10,103 bases of DNA from UBA1672 sp964352375. Lineage in GTDB: Bacteria; Pseudomonadota; Alphaproteobacteria; Micavibrionales; Micavibrionaceae. The notes below the pieces were generated by a model. That model did no database searches and was not told the DNA's origin. It saw only the letters and a list, made by a program, of their open reading frames with translations. Positions 1-6,870 of this stretch are shown here, one piece after another. The DNA lies in NCBI GenBank assembly GCA_964352375.1, contig CAYGSA010000066.1, forward strand, positions 1 to 10,103, given 5' to 3'. Within the stretch, counting starts at the first letter, position 1, and each line of letters starts with the position of its first letter. The position numbers were made by a program, and so were the translations under genes.

Positions 1-49
1 GTCTATGATGGCGGAGACGGCCAAAATGCAACTCAATATGTTTATGTAG
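1..49 (+). CDS. sufT: SufT-like SUF-associated protein, C-terminal end only
   Basis: Only the last 15 codons are visible, read in frame from base 2 and ending in TAG at 47-49. The peptide reads SMMAETAKMQLNMFM. This resembles the usual C-terminus of alphaproteobacterial SufT/YitW-type (MIP18/DUF59) proteins, which end in a Met/Ser/Glu/Ala-rich helix followed by LQLGM or similar. Such proteins help mature Fe-S clusters and usually sit just before the A-type carrier gene of a suf operon, as here. The competing frame (TGA at 61-63) gives a peptide I do not recognise. The call rests on a very short match plus gene order, so it is moderate at best. Confidence 0.55.
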   Translation, partial: SMMAETAKMQLNMFM

Positions 50-59
50 GAATGATGGT

Positions 60-422
60 ATGACTGATTCACCGATTAAAATTACGAAAAAGGCTGCGGA
101 ACAAATTCAGGTTCTGATGAATGATGCGCCCGATGGCGTTGAGGGTGTGCGTTTAACGATTAAAGCGACGGGATGTTCGGGTAATAGTTATAAGATGGAG
201 TATGTTGAGGGCGATTTATCTCAGGATGAGGCGTTTGAAGAACATGGTGCGAAGATCTATATCCCTAAGCTTTACTCATGGATGTTGTTCGGGACGACGA
301 TTGATTACATTACAGACGAACTTGGTAATTCGCGGTTTGATTTTATAAACCCGAATGAAGTTGGGCGCTGTGGGTGTGGTGAGAGTTTTCAGGTTGGTGC
401 TGGCTTGCCAGGTCAGACGTAA
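60..422 (+). CDS. sufA: A-type iron-sulfur carrier protein (SufA/IscA, HesB family)
   Basis: This is a cytoplasmic scaffold or carrier that receives Fe-S clusters from the SUF machinery and passes them to apo-enzymes. The 120-residue protein covers the whole family length. The three conserved cysteine ligands are visible: Cys39 in the GCSGNSY motif, and Cys104 and Cys106 in the C-terminal GRCGCGESF motif. The core pattern of ITKKAAEQI near the N-terminus and the FDFINPN strand before the Cys pair are typical of the family. The ATG at 60 has an AGGA at 48-51, which overlaps the stop of the preceding SufT-like gene. The two are therefore probably cotranscribed and translationally linked. SufA, IscA and ErpA cannot be told apart firmly by sequence. 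SufA is chosen because of the SufT-like neighbour. Confidence 0.9.
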   Translation: MTDSPIKITKKAAEQIQVLMNDAPDGVEGVRLTIKATGCSGNSYKMEYVEGDLSQDEAFEEHGAKIYIPKLYSWMLFGTTIDYITDELGNSRFDFINPNEVGRCGCGESFQVGAGLPGQT

Positions 423-433
423 ATATTTAATAC

Positions 434-439
434 TATAAT
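434..439 (+). promoter_or_regulatory. Candidate -10 box upstream of the paralogue operon
   Basis: A perfect TATAAT lies in the 45-bp gap between sufA and the next gene. It is followed by an AGGAG ribosome-binding site at 458-462, five bases before the ATG at 468. No good -35 hexamer is found 16-18 bases upstream; TTGCCA at 405-410 is too far away (23 bases). AT-rich gaps produce such hexamers by chance, so this is only a candidate start for the cluster that follows. Confidence 0.3.
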
Positions 440-467
440 TTTAGACTATTTTTCATTAGGAGCGGGT

Positions 468-1097
468 ATGTCACAGCAAGACTATAAAGATAAAACAATT
501 ACATTTTTTAACTGCGATGATGGCAGTTGGGAGAATTATAGTAAAACGCAGGAGTTTCTTCAGTTCATTAATCCTTTTGGTGGCCAAGAGCTTAGCCCTG
601 CACATACGAGTGTTTATGTTAAGGCTCTGCCATTTTATAAGAATGTTGATATTATTCATCTTGCGATGCAAGGTGATGACGGTGAAGATGCTTTCTATTT
701 CTTTGTTGAGGATAAAAACTCAGGTGATTACGTTATGTTGCAGGGGGCGAGTGATGTTATTCATGAGCTAAATGCAACTGGTGTTTTGAATTTGAGTTTG
801 GACAACGTTATGGATTATTTAAAATTCTTTTGTCAATTCACGAATGATGATGAGGGTGAATGTTTTTATGTTGTTGAGAATGAAAAGAGTGAGGTGATTG
901 ACGGTTTAAGTCAGTATGATCATTCGCGGTATTTGCGTAAGTTTAAGGGTACCAGAATTTTAGAGCAGGCGGCGTTGGGTAAATTCAAAATAGAGACTCG
1001 GGTTTTTCATACTGGCCATGTTTATGACGCTGAATTTGAAGTGAAAATGGATGGCTATGTTGAAATGATCAAAGATGACATAATCGGATCTGTTTAA
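468..1097 (+). CDS. Uncharacterised protein, tandem paralogue A (209 aa)
   Basis: I do not recognise this family. The protein is acidic, soluble-looking, and has no signal peptide or membrane segment. It aligns end to end with the next gene product, with about 70 identities in roughly 195 aligned residues counted by eye. Shared blocks, in order, are Trp21 with EFL-FI-P-G (about 29-39), ALPFY (53-57), FFxE (78-81), ELNxTGVLNL (100-109), DYLKF (116-120), NDDxG (126-130), VVE (135-137), YDxSRxLRK (150-158), TRV (177-179) and a final VxxDG (192-196). The strict conservation in the middle suggests a defined fold. The start has a clear AGGAG at 458-462. Its stop is two bases from the ATG of paralogue B, so the two are cotranscribed and likely coupled. 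Confidence 0.8.
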   Translation: MSQQDYKDKTITFFNCDDGSWENYSKTQEFLQFINPFGGQELSPAHTSVYVKALPFYKNVDIIHLAMQGDDGEDAFYFFVEDKNSGDYVMLQGASDVIHELNATGVLNLSLDNVMDYLKFFCQFTNDDEGECFYVVENEKSEVIDGLSQYDHSRYLRKFKGTRILEQAALGKFKIETRVFHTGHVYDAEFEVKMDGYVEMIKDDIIGSV

Positions 1098-1099
1098 GT

Positions 1100-1720
1100 A
1101 TGAGTGAAATTGTTACGCATGAAAAATCGCTCATTCATCTGACGGAGAGTGATCAGGGGTGGACGGAATATCCTGAGAAAGATGAGTTTCTGAAATTCAT
1201 TAGCCCATATAATGGCAAAGATCTTGTGCCTGAGGATATGACTGTCATGTTGCAGGCCCTACCATTTTACGATGAGGTGAACCTTATTCGTATCTCTATG
1301 TCGAAAGACATGGAATGGGGGTTTGCGTTTTTTCTGGAGTATGGCTATGACCATGTTCAATTAGCAGGAAGTTTTGCGCCCATTGGAGAGTTGAATGAGA
1401 CGGGTGTTCTGAACCTCAATAATGAGACGGTTTATGATTATCTGAAATTTGTGGCGTTTTTCTGGAATGATGATGCAGGGTTTAATGCATGCGTTGTTGA
1501 GGGGCGCGGGAGCGAGTATCTTGTGAAACGCAGCGCGTACGACCAGTCCCGTTTTTTGCGCAAATATGATGGTGTGAAAATTGAGCGTTTTGAAAAGCCA
1601 GATCACTATATTGTTAATACCCGCGTTTGGTCGGGTGATGGCGTGCATGATGCAAATTACCGTGTTAATTTCGATGGTAAGCTTGAACGCCGTAAGCTTG
1701 TGTTTGTGAATAATGTTTAG
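1100..1720 (+). CDS. Uncharacterised protein, tandem paralogue B (206 aa)
   Basis: This is the second copy of the unrecognised family in paralogue A. Matching blocks are Trp21, EFLKFI (29-34), ALPFY (53-57), ELNETGVLNL (97-106), DYLKF (113-117), NDDAG (123-127), VVE (132-134), YDQSRFLRK (147-155), TRV (174-176) and a VxxDG block (189-193). It also looks cytoplasmic, with no membrane segment. The copies have diverged well past half their residues, so the duplication is old and both copies have been kept, which implies separate roles or a heteromer. There is no clear ribosome-binding site before the ATG at 1100, only two bases after the previous stop, so translation is probably by reinitiation. 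Its last eight bases overlap the start of the kinase gene, which extends the coupling. Confidence 0.8.
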   Translation: MSEIVTHEKSLIHLTESDQGWTEYPEKDEFLKFISPYNGKDLVPEDMTVMLQALPFYDEVNLIRISMSKDMEWGFAFFLEYGYDHVQLAGSFAPIGELNETGVLNLNNETVYDYLKFVAFFWNDDAGFNACVVEGRGSEYLVKRSAYDQSRFLRKYDGVKIERFEKPDHYIVNTRVWSGDGVHDANYRVNFDGKLERRKLVFVNNV

Positions 1721-2522
1721 CCTTTTAACGGAATATTATCAGAAATGGTCTTTGCAGCCCGTTGAATGTATTGCTGAAACGCATTCCTCTATTATTCATA
1801 AAGTTAAAATGCAGGATGGCGGCTTGGCTGTTTTAAAAGTATTGAATGAAGAGGGGCGGATATATGAAGGGCGCGGCGCAAGTGTTCTTGAATATTATAA
1901 TGGGTGCGGTGCGGTTGAGGTTTATAAGTTTGATGATGGTGCGAGTTTATTGGAATATGCTGATGGTCAGGAGTTAACATCTTTGGTTGTTAACGGGCGG
2001 GACGAGCAAGCCACACATATAATATGTGATGTTGTTGCTCAGCTTCATACTTAAAATTCTCTTGATTTCCCAGAGCTTATTTCTTTGCGTGATGAATTAC
2101 AGCATTTATATGAAGAATCGGAAAAAGGTGACGACCTGGCAGTAGATGCGGTAAGTATTTCTGATCAGCTCTTAGAAACAACCGAGCATGAAATGCTTTT
2201 ACATGGTGATATACATCATTACAATATTGTTTATTCATCGCGTGGGTGGCTTGCGATTGATCCTTGCGGTATTCGGGGGGATCCGTGTTATGAGTTTGCC
2301 AATTTGTACGGTAATCCGAAGGAGATGCCAGATTTCTTTTTATCTGCGGATCGTATTAATGGGATTGCCCAGACTGTTTCTGAGCGAACTGGCCTTGATC
2401 GTGTGCGTTTGCTTAAGTTTGCATTTATATATAACACTGTTTCATCTATTTGGTCTGATGATGATCCGCAACATAGAAAGAATAGGCGTACAGTTGCGCA
2501 GTTGATTAGGCAACAGCTTTAA
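1713..2522 (+). pseudogene. APH(6)/hydroxyurea-type small-molecule kinase interrupted by an in-frame TAA
   Basis: The frame runs from ATG 1713 to TAA 2520-2522, about 269 codons, close to the usual length of APH(6) streptomycin kinases. It is broken only by TAA at 2052-2054 (codon 114). The N-terminal part carries the likely ATP-anchoring lysine (Lys42 in AVLKVL). The C-terminal part carries the catalytic HGDIHHYN loop, with Asp166 and Asn171 counted through the stop, and the metal-binding Asp183 in GWLAIDPCG. The following FANLYGNP is typical of the streptomycin/hydroxyurea phosphotransferase branch. Neither half alone has both ATP and catalytic elements, so the gene is probably inactive unless the stop is read through. 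A TTG at 2085 could start the second half, but the product would lack the N-lobe. The rest of the frame is intact, so the lesion looks recent, or it is a sequencing error. The natural substrate is unknown, and antibiotic resistance should not be assumed. Confidence 0.8.
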
Positions 2523-3471
2523 GCGCTGTTTCAATAACTTTTGCGTCTGCGCCGTGCTCGTGGGGCAGAGTCGAGAGGAGCTGTCGCCATTTCTTTGCGC
2601 CGGGTTGATGATGGAAAAGCCCGGTCATGTGGCGGGTGATTGATTTTACGGGTGTGGCGAAGTCTTTCATTTGCTGTTCGATGTAAGGAATCATGGCGCG
2701 GGCGACTTTTTCACGGCCTTTGATGTTGTGGTTGCCGAAAATTTTACGCTCGATCTCTGCGAGTAAATACGGGTTTTGATAGGCGGCGCGACCGATCATG
2801 ACGCTATCGAAGCGTTGCAGATGTTCTATTATTTCTTCGATTGTGTGAATGTCGCCGTTTATGGCTATGTTTAAATCTGGATGTTCTCGTTTGATTTCAA
2901 AGGGGCGGTTGTAGTTGATTGGTGGCTTTGTCCGGTTGTCTTTTGGGCTGAGGCCGCTTAGCCATGCTTTGCGGGCGTGAATGATGAAGGTGTTACAGCC
3001 TGCATTTTTGATTGTGGTCACAAAGGTGTTGAGGAATTCAAAGTCATCCTGATCGTCTATTCCGATGCGGCATTTCACGGTTATGGGGATGTTTACGGCC
3101 TTTATCAAGGCTTCTATTGCGCGGGCGACTTGGTTTGGGTCTTCCATTAATATAGCGCCGATTTTACCTTTTTGTACGCGGTCACTGGGGCAGCCGCAAT
3201 TTAAGTTGATCTCGCTGTAGCCTTTTTCTTCACCGATCTTTGAGCATGTGGCGAGATCTTTCGGGTTGGAGCCACCGAGTTGCAGGGCGGTTGGCTGGTC
3301 TTCGTGTGTTCTCAGAAAGCGTTCAGAATCGCCGTGAAGTAGTGCCCCCGTTGTGATCATTTCGGAGTAGAGCAGGGCGTTTGGCGAGATCAGGCGGTGA
3401 AAATACCGGCAATGGCGATCTGTCCAGTCCATCATGGGTGCAACAGAGATTTTTGAAAGTACTTGCGTCAT
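2506..3471 (-). CDS. dusA: tRNA-dihydrouridine synthase A
   Basis: This FMN- and NADPH-dependent enzyme reduces uridines to dihydrouridine in the tRNA D-loop. The 321 residues match the family. Visible landmarks are the N-terminal VAPMMDWTDRHCR (10-22), the active-site NCGCPSDRVQ (91-100, with the catalytic cysteine probably Cys94), the TVKCR lysine (Lys133) and His165 of the flavin pocket, INGD (204-207) and GR (227-228) for phosphate binding. The HARKAWLSGLSP stretch (165-176) is the signature that separates DusA from DusB and DusC. The start at 3471 fits the family start but has no strong ribosome-binding site. The stop lies 17 bases inside the tail of the convergent kinase gene. The divergent SH3-protein gene begins only about 29 bases upstream. 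Confidence 0.95.
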   Translation of the reverse strand: MTQVLSKISVAPMMDWTDRHCRYFHRLISPNALLYSEMITTGALLHGDSERFLRTHEDQPTALQLGGSNPKDLATCSKIGEEKGYSEINLNCGCPSDRVQKGKIGAILMEDPNQVARAIEALIKAVNIPITVKCRIGIDDQDDFEFLNTFVTTIKNAGCNTFIIHARKAWLSGLSPKDNRTKPPINYNRPFEIKREHPDLNIAINGDIHTIEEIIEHLQRFDSVMIGRAAYQNPYLLAEIERKIFGNHNIKGREKVARAMIPYIEQQMKDFATPVKSITRHMTGLFHHQPGAKKWRQLLSTLPHEHGADAKVIETALKAVA

Positions 3472-3500
3472 AGCGCGTTTTTAATCATAAATTAGGCGTG

Positions 3501-3986
3501 ATGCACGTTTTTATTTTTCTTATTTTATTCTTGCCTTTGAATGCTTATGCGACTGAGAAGCCATTTAGCACGACGGGATTGCCTTTGCCTCGTTTTGTGT
3601 CGCTGGCGAAAGAAGAGGTTAATGTGCGTACCGGGCCAGGGCGCAAATATCCTATTAAATGGGTGTTGGCACAAAAAGGGCTGCCTGTTGAGATTGTTCT
3701 TGAATATGGTAATTGGCGCCAAGTAAAAGATTTTGAGGGGCAAGTCGGATGGGTTTATCATAGTTTGCTTTCGGGGCGACGCACGGCGTTGGTTTTTTCA
3801 GAAATGCCCGTGCCTTTGCTCGAAAACCCAGAAAATGCGGTTGCTAAAGCATTTTTTTCTCCATCTGTTATAGTGAGCTTAAGTCGTTGTAATGACTCAT
3901 ATTGTTTGGTTGAAAAAAATAGTTATTCGGGGTGGATTGAAAGAAAGTTGCTTTGGGGTGTTTACGAACACGAAAATATTGATTAG
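3501..3986 (+). CDS. Exported SH3-like domain protein
   Basis: This is probably a periplasmic protein with bacterial SH3-like domains, a fold often used to bind cell-wall peptides. Residues 1-17 form a hydrophobic signal peptide ending NAYA, with likely cleavage before Thr18. It lacks the usual Lys/Arg in its n-region. The first SH3-like unit is clear (about residues 38-90), with VNVRTGPG, NWRQV and GWVYHSLL, as in the alphaproteobacterial SH3 family. A weaker second unit (about 113-155) has a Cys130/Cys135 pair that could form a disulfide and ends GWIERKLLWG. I prefer ATG 3501 to the GTG just before it, because AGG at 3494-3496 is the only purine-rich site. The gene is divergent from dusA with almost no intergenic space. 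The ligand and exact role are unknown. Confidence 0.8.
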   Translation: MHVFIFLILFLPLNAYATEKPFSTTGLPLPRFVSLAKEEVNVRTGPGRKYPIKWVLAQKGLPVEIVLEYGNWRQVKDFEGQVGWVYHSLLSGRRTALVFSEMPVPLLENPENAVAKAFFSPSVIVSLSRCNDSYCLVEKNSYSGWIERKLLWGVYEHENID

Positions 3987-4068
3987 AATCATCATTGTAG
4001 CGTTCGTTACTCATCTTCCTTTATTTAACTTCCAGTTCACTTTTCCTTAGAGCCAAGAAGATTCTCAT

Positions 4069-5046
4069 ATGTTTGCGTTAACTAATAAGCCTGAAATGGG
4101 TTCCCGTTTCTACTCCGCCTTGATTCAGCTTGCGGCTGATCACAATAAGGGGATTGATGGTATGAAGGTCATTCAGCATATGGCCGGAGTCCTTGTGGAA
4201 ACGTATATGATTTTTGACCAGCCAGATCATGCGATGCAGGCGAGTTTTAAAAAGCTGTCGGAGCTTTTGGGCTGTCATCCTGCGCGCGGTATGCTGGCGC
4301 CTTATGCCTTGCCGCCTGCACATATTATAGATTATGAAACAGAGCGTGGTCGTTTGGCTGCTCGTGTTTTCTTTGAGGAGTGGCTTGATTGCGATTTTGA
4401 GCTTCATGACCTTATTCTTTCGGTGTTTCATCAGATTATTGTTGGCTGGGAAGAAATGGGTGTGCCGCGTCAAGAGAGTTTCCGTCTGATTGAGGAATGT
4501 ACCAAGAAATGTATGGGTTTTGAAATTGCGGCGCAGGAATTGTGTGACGTTGCCATTGAAGAGCAGATTGGTTCGAAGGGATGGTCTATTGGTGATTGTA
4601 TTGCTGCCTTAGGTGGAGTCGCCGGGCGGCGTTTGGCGATTTCTTTGAATTCATCTGAAATGTGTGATTTTTTCCGCGGATCTGATTTGCCTGATAATCT
4701 GGATCGGGTTGTTTATACGATGACGCAAGAAGCTGTTCGTCTTGGTGTGCCTGCTGGGTCTGATTGGCGTTTTGGTTTGCCTGCAAATGATACCCCTATT
4801 AATGCTCCTGTGGAGCTTGTTCGTGATCTTGAGCCTATGTGTTTACGATTTTTCCGAGTGATTGGGCTTTCCGGTTCTTATGATCAGTCTGTTGCCTGTG
4901 CGAAGGCGGCGGGGCGTATGATTGCTGTTGCTTCTGGTGGTGAGCTGCCAGAGATAGAGCCAGCGATTGCAAAGCCTTTGGCGATGAGTGCAATTACGGA
5001 GAGTTACAAATATGTTTGCGTTGATTTCGAAATGGTTAGTTATTAA
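4069..5046 (+). CDS. Uncharacterised protein preceding fabA (325 aa)
   Basis: I do not recognise this protein. It looks mostly helical and soluble, with no signal peptide and no convincing membrane span. It has ten cysteines (69, 108, 144, 148, 159, 177, 199, 258, 277, 317), none in a familiar metal-binding spacing except perhaps Cys144/Cys148 (ECTKKC). Other visible segments are an N-terminal stretch of helices (about 12-70) and a Gly/Ala-rich segment IAALGGVAGRRLAISL (178-193) that might bind a ligand. ATG 4069 has AAGAAG at 4055-4060, eight bases upstream. The gene sits just before the fabA promoter region, in the place where many rhizobia carry an irr/fur-type regulator, but it shows no resemblance to Fur proteins. 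Its codon use matches its plus-strand neighbours, so recent transfer is not indicated. Confidence 0.75.
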   Translation: MFALTNKPEMGSRFYSALIQLAADHNKGIDGMKVIQHMAGVLVETYMIFDQPDHAMQASFKKLSELLGCHPARGMLAPYALPPAHIIDYETERGRLAARVFFEEWLDCDFELHDLILSVFHQIIVGWEEMGVPRQESFRLIEECTKKCMGFEIAAQELCDVAIEEQIGSKGWSIGDCIAALGGVAGRRLAISLNSSEMCDFFRGSDLPDNLDRVVYTMTQEAVRLGVPAGSDWRFGLPANDTPINAPVELVRDLEPMCLRFFRVIGLSGSYDQSVACAKAAGRMIAVASGGELPEIEPAIAKPLAMSAITESYKYVCVDFEMVSY

Positions 5047-5061
5047 TTCGTAAATCCGCTC

Positions 5062-5090
5062 TTGCTCCTCCTCCTATAAGTTCGTATAAA
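5062..5090 (+). promoter_or_regulatory. Possible fabA promoter
   Basis: TTGCTC at 5062-5067 and TATAAA at 5085-5090 are separated by 17 bases, in the 72-bp gap before fabA. The -10 box is good (five of six consensus bases) and the -35 is weak (three of six). The half-repeats TTCGTAAATC (5047-5056) and TTCGTATAAATC (5081-5092) flank the -35 box and might mark a regulator site. All of this rests on motif matching only. Confidence 0.3.
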
Positions 5091-5118
5091 TCTGTGTGTA
5101 ACAAAACAGTGAGAAATT

Positions 5119-5640
5119 ATGAGCTTCGTTCAAAAATCCAGCTATTCTTATGATGAGATTATCACATGTGCTGAGGGCACGATGTTTGGTAAGGGTAATG
5201 CGCAGTTGCCGCTTCCTCCTATGTTGATGCTTGACCGCATTACGAATGTTTCTGCTGAAGGCGGTGCATATGGTAAGGGTGTGATCGAGGCTGAATTTGA
5301 TATTCACCCTGATCTTTGGTTTTATGAATGTCATTTTAAGGGGGATCCTGTGATGCCTGGGTGTTTGGGGCTTGATGGGCTTTGGCAGCTGCTTGGGTTT
5401 TATCTTGGCTGGACAAAGGCACAAGGTTCTGGTCGTGCGCTTGGTGTTGGTGAGATTAAATTGGCGGCTATGGTGACGCCTGATGTGAAGATGCTGAAAT
5501 ATGTTGTCGATATTAAACGCGTTATGAGTGGTAAGCTCGTGCTTGGTATTGGTGATGGAACGATCTATGCCGATGGGGAGCAGGCCTATAGTGTTAAAGG
5601 TCTAAAGGTTGGTTTATTTGATAATTCTAAAGAAGGCTAA
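5119..5640 (+). CDS. fabA: 3-hydroxydecanoyl-ACP dehydratase/isomerase
   Basis: FabA dehydrates 3-hydroxyacyl-ACP and isomerises trans-2- to cis-3-decenoyl-ACP, the branch point of anaerobic unsaturated fatty-acid synthesis. The 173-residue protein is the standard length for this cytoplasmic homodimer. The active-site segment CHFKGDPVMPGCLGLDGLWQ contains the catalytic His72 and Asp86, matching His70/Asp84 of the E. coli enzyme. The N-terminal LPLPPMLMLDRI (30-41) is also a FabA hallmark and sets it apart from FabZ, which is shorter. The start at 5119 lacks a strong ribosome-binding site (GAGAAA a few bases upstream). fabB begins four bases after the fabA stop, so the two key enzymes of the pathway are made from one message. 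Confidence 0.97.
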   Translation: MSFVQKSSYSYDEIITCAEGTMFGKGNAQLPLPPMLMLDRITNVSAEGGAYGKGVIEAEFDIHPDLWFYECHFKGDPVMPGCLGLDGLWQLLGFYLGWTKAQGSGRALGVGEIKLAAMVTPDVKMLKYVVDIKRVMSGKLVLGIGDGTIYADGEQAYSVKGLKVGLFDNSKEG

Positions 5641-5643
5641 GTT

Positions 5644-6870
5644 ATGAGACGTGTTGTTGTAACAGGAATGGGGATTATCTCTTGCATTGGAAACAGTGTG
5701 GATGATGTTCTTGTGTCTTTGAAGGAGGGGGTGTCAGGTATTACGGCGGCTCCTAAATATACAGAGCTTGGGTTTAGATCACAGGTTTACGGTAAGCCTG
5801 ATATCGTTTTGGCAGATCATATTGATAAGCGTTTATTCCGTTTTATGGGGGATGCCGCGGCGTATAACCATCTAGCGATGGAGCAAGCGATTGTGGATTC
5901 TGGTTTGCCGGAGGATAAAATTTCGAATGAACGCACGGGCATTATTATGGGTTCCGGTGGGCCATCGACGCGTGCGCAAGTTCTTGCTGCAGATATTACA
6001 CGGGAGAAGGGGCCTAAACGTGTTGGGCCTTTTGCTGTGCCTAAATGTATGAGTTCTACGACGTCTGCAACGATTGCGACGAACTTTAAGATTAAGGGTT
6101 TGAATTACTCTATTTCTTCGGCGTGTTCTACGTCTTCGCATTGTATTGGGGCTGCGACGGAGCAGATTCAGTGGGGCAAGCAGGATATTATGTTTGCTGG
6201 TGGAGCGGAGGAATTGGACTGGACGCTTTCTGTGTTGTTTGATGCGATGGGGGCGATGAGTTCAGCTTATAATGACACGCCTGAGAAAGCTGCGCGGGCG
6301 TATGATGCGAACCGTGATGGTTTTGTGATTGGCGGTGGCGGCGGTGTTCTTGTTCTTGAGGAGCTTGAACATGCCCAGGCGCGCGGCGCGAAAATTTACG
6401 CCGAAGTGACGGGCTATGGTGCGACATCTGACGGTCATGACATGGTTGCACCAAGTGGTGAGGGTGCGGTGCGATGCATGAAACAGGCACTTTCGACGAT
6501 CAAGACGCCTGTTACTTATATAAACACGCATGGTACATCTACGCCTGTTGGTGATATTACCGAGCTTGATGCTATTCGTGAGGTGTTTAATCCACTGGAT
6601 CAGGACATGCCGCATATCAGTGCGACAAAGTCGATGACGGGGCATTCTTTGGGGGCGACGGGTGTTCAGGAGGCGATTTATTCGCTGTTGATGATGCAAC
6701 ATAATTTTGTTGCGCCTAGCATTAATGTTGAAACTTTGGATGAGGGAGCGAAGGGGATGCCGATTGCGACTTCTCGCGTTGACGATGTGAAACATGAGAC
6801 TGTAATTTCGAACAGTTTTGGGTTTGGTGGTACGAATTGTACTCTTGCGATGAGCCGGTATGATTCATGA
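5644..6870 (+). CDS. fabB: 3-oxoacyl-ACP synthase I
   Basis: KAS I condenses malonyl-ACP with acyl-ACP and is needed to elongate the cis-3-decenoyl product of FabA. The 408-residue thiolase-fold protein has a complete Cys-His-His triad: Cys161 in SSACSTSSHC, His296 in NTHGTSTPVGD and His334 in GHSLGATG, plus the conserved Lys329. The C-terminal NSFGFGGTN (390-398) closes the active site. The position directly after fabA supports KAS I rather than FabF. AAGG near 5633-5636, inside the end of fabA, serves as the ribosome-binding site. The gene's stop overlaps the next start in an ATGA, showing translational coupling with csaA. Confidence 0.96.
   Translation: MRRVVVTGMGIISCIGNSVDDVLVSLKEGVSGITAAPKYTELGFRSQVYGKPDIVLADHIDKRLFRFMGDAAAYNHLAMEQAIVDSGLPEDKISNERTGIIMGSGGPSTRAQVLAADITREKGPKRVGPFAVPKCMSSTTSATIATNFKIKGLNYSISSACSTSSHCIGAATEQIQWGKQDIMFAGGAEELDWTLSVLFDAMGAMSSAYNDTPEKAARAYDANRDGFVIGGGGGVLVLEELEHAQARGAKIYAEVTGYGATSDGHDMVAPSGEGAVRCMKQALSTIKTPVTYINTHGTSTPVGDITELDAIREVFNPLDQDMPHISATKSMTGHSLGATGVQEAIYSLLMMQHNFVAPSINVETLDEGAKGMPIATSRVDDVKHETVISNSFGFGGTNCTLAMSRYDS

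Noticed and set aside
1..63. A frame ending in TGA at 61-63 that overlaps the sufA start in an ATGA
   Set aside because: Its peptide is unlike SUF proteins, while the frame ending in TAG at 47-49 gives a SufT-like tail. ATGA overlap alone is weak evidence.
1713..2522. Two separate genes, or recoding of TAA as a sense codon, to explain the split kinase
   Set aside because: Neither half alone contains a full kinase, and TAA is the normal stop of several intact genes here, so a nonsense mutation or base error is simpler.
1713..2522. An acquired antibiotic-resistance gene on a mobile element
   Set aside because: No transposase, integrase, inverted repeats or change in codon use surrounds it, and the family includes chromosomal kinases with other substrates.
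3997..4010. A small inverted repeat after the SH3-protein gene that could be a terminator
   Set aside because: The stem is only about five pairs with a wobble or tiny loop, and no T-run follows.
6262..6795. A 177-codon open frame on the minus strand inside fabB
   Set aside because: It is very Arg/His/Asn-rich and lies entirely over a well-supported fabB with all catalytic residues, so it is a shadow frame.
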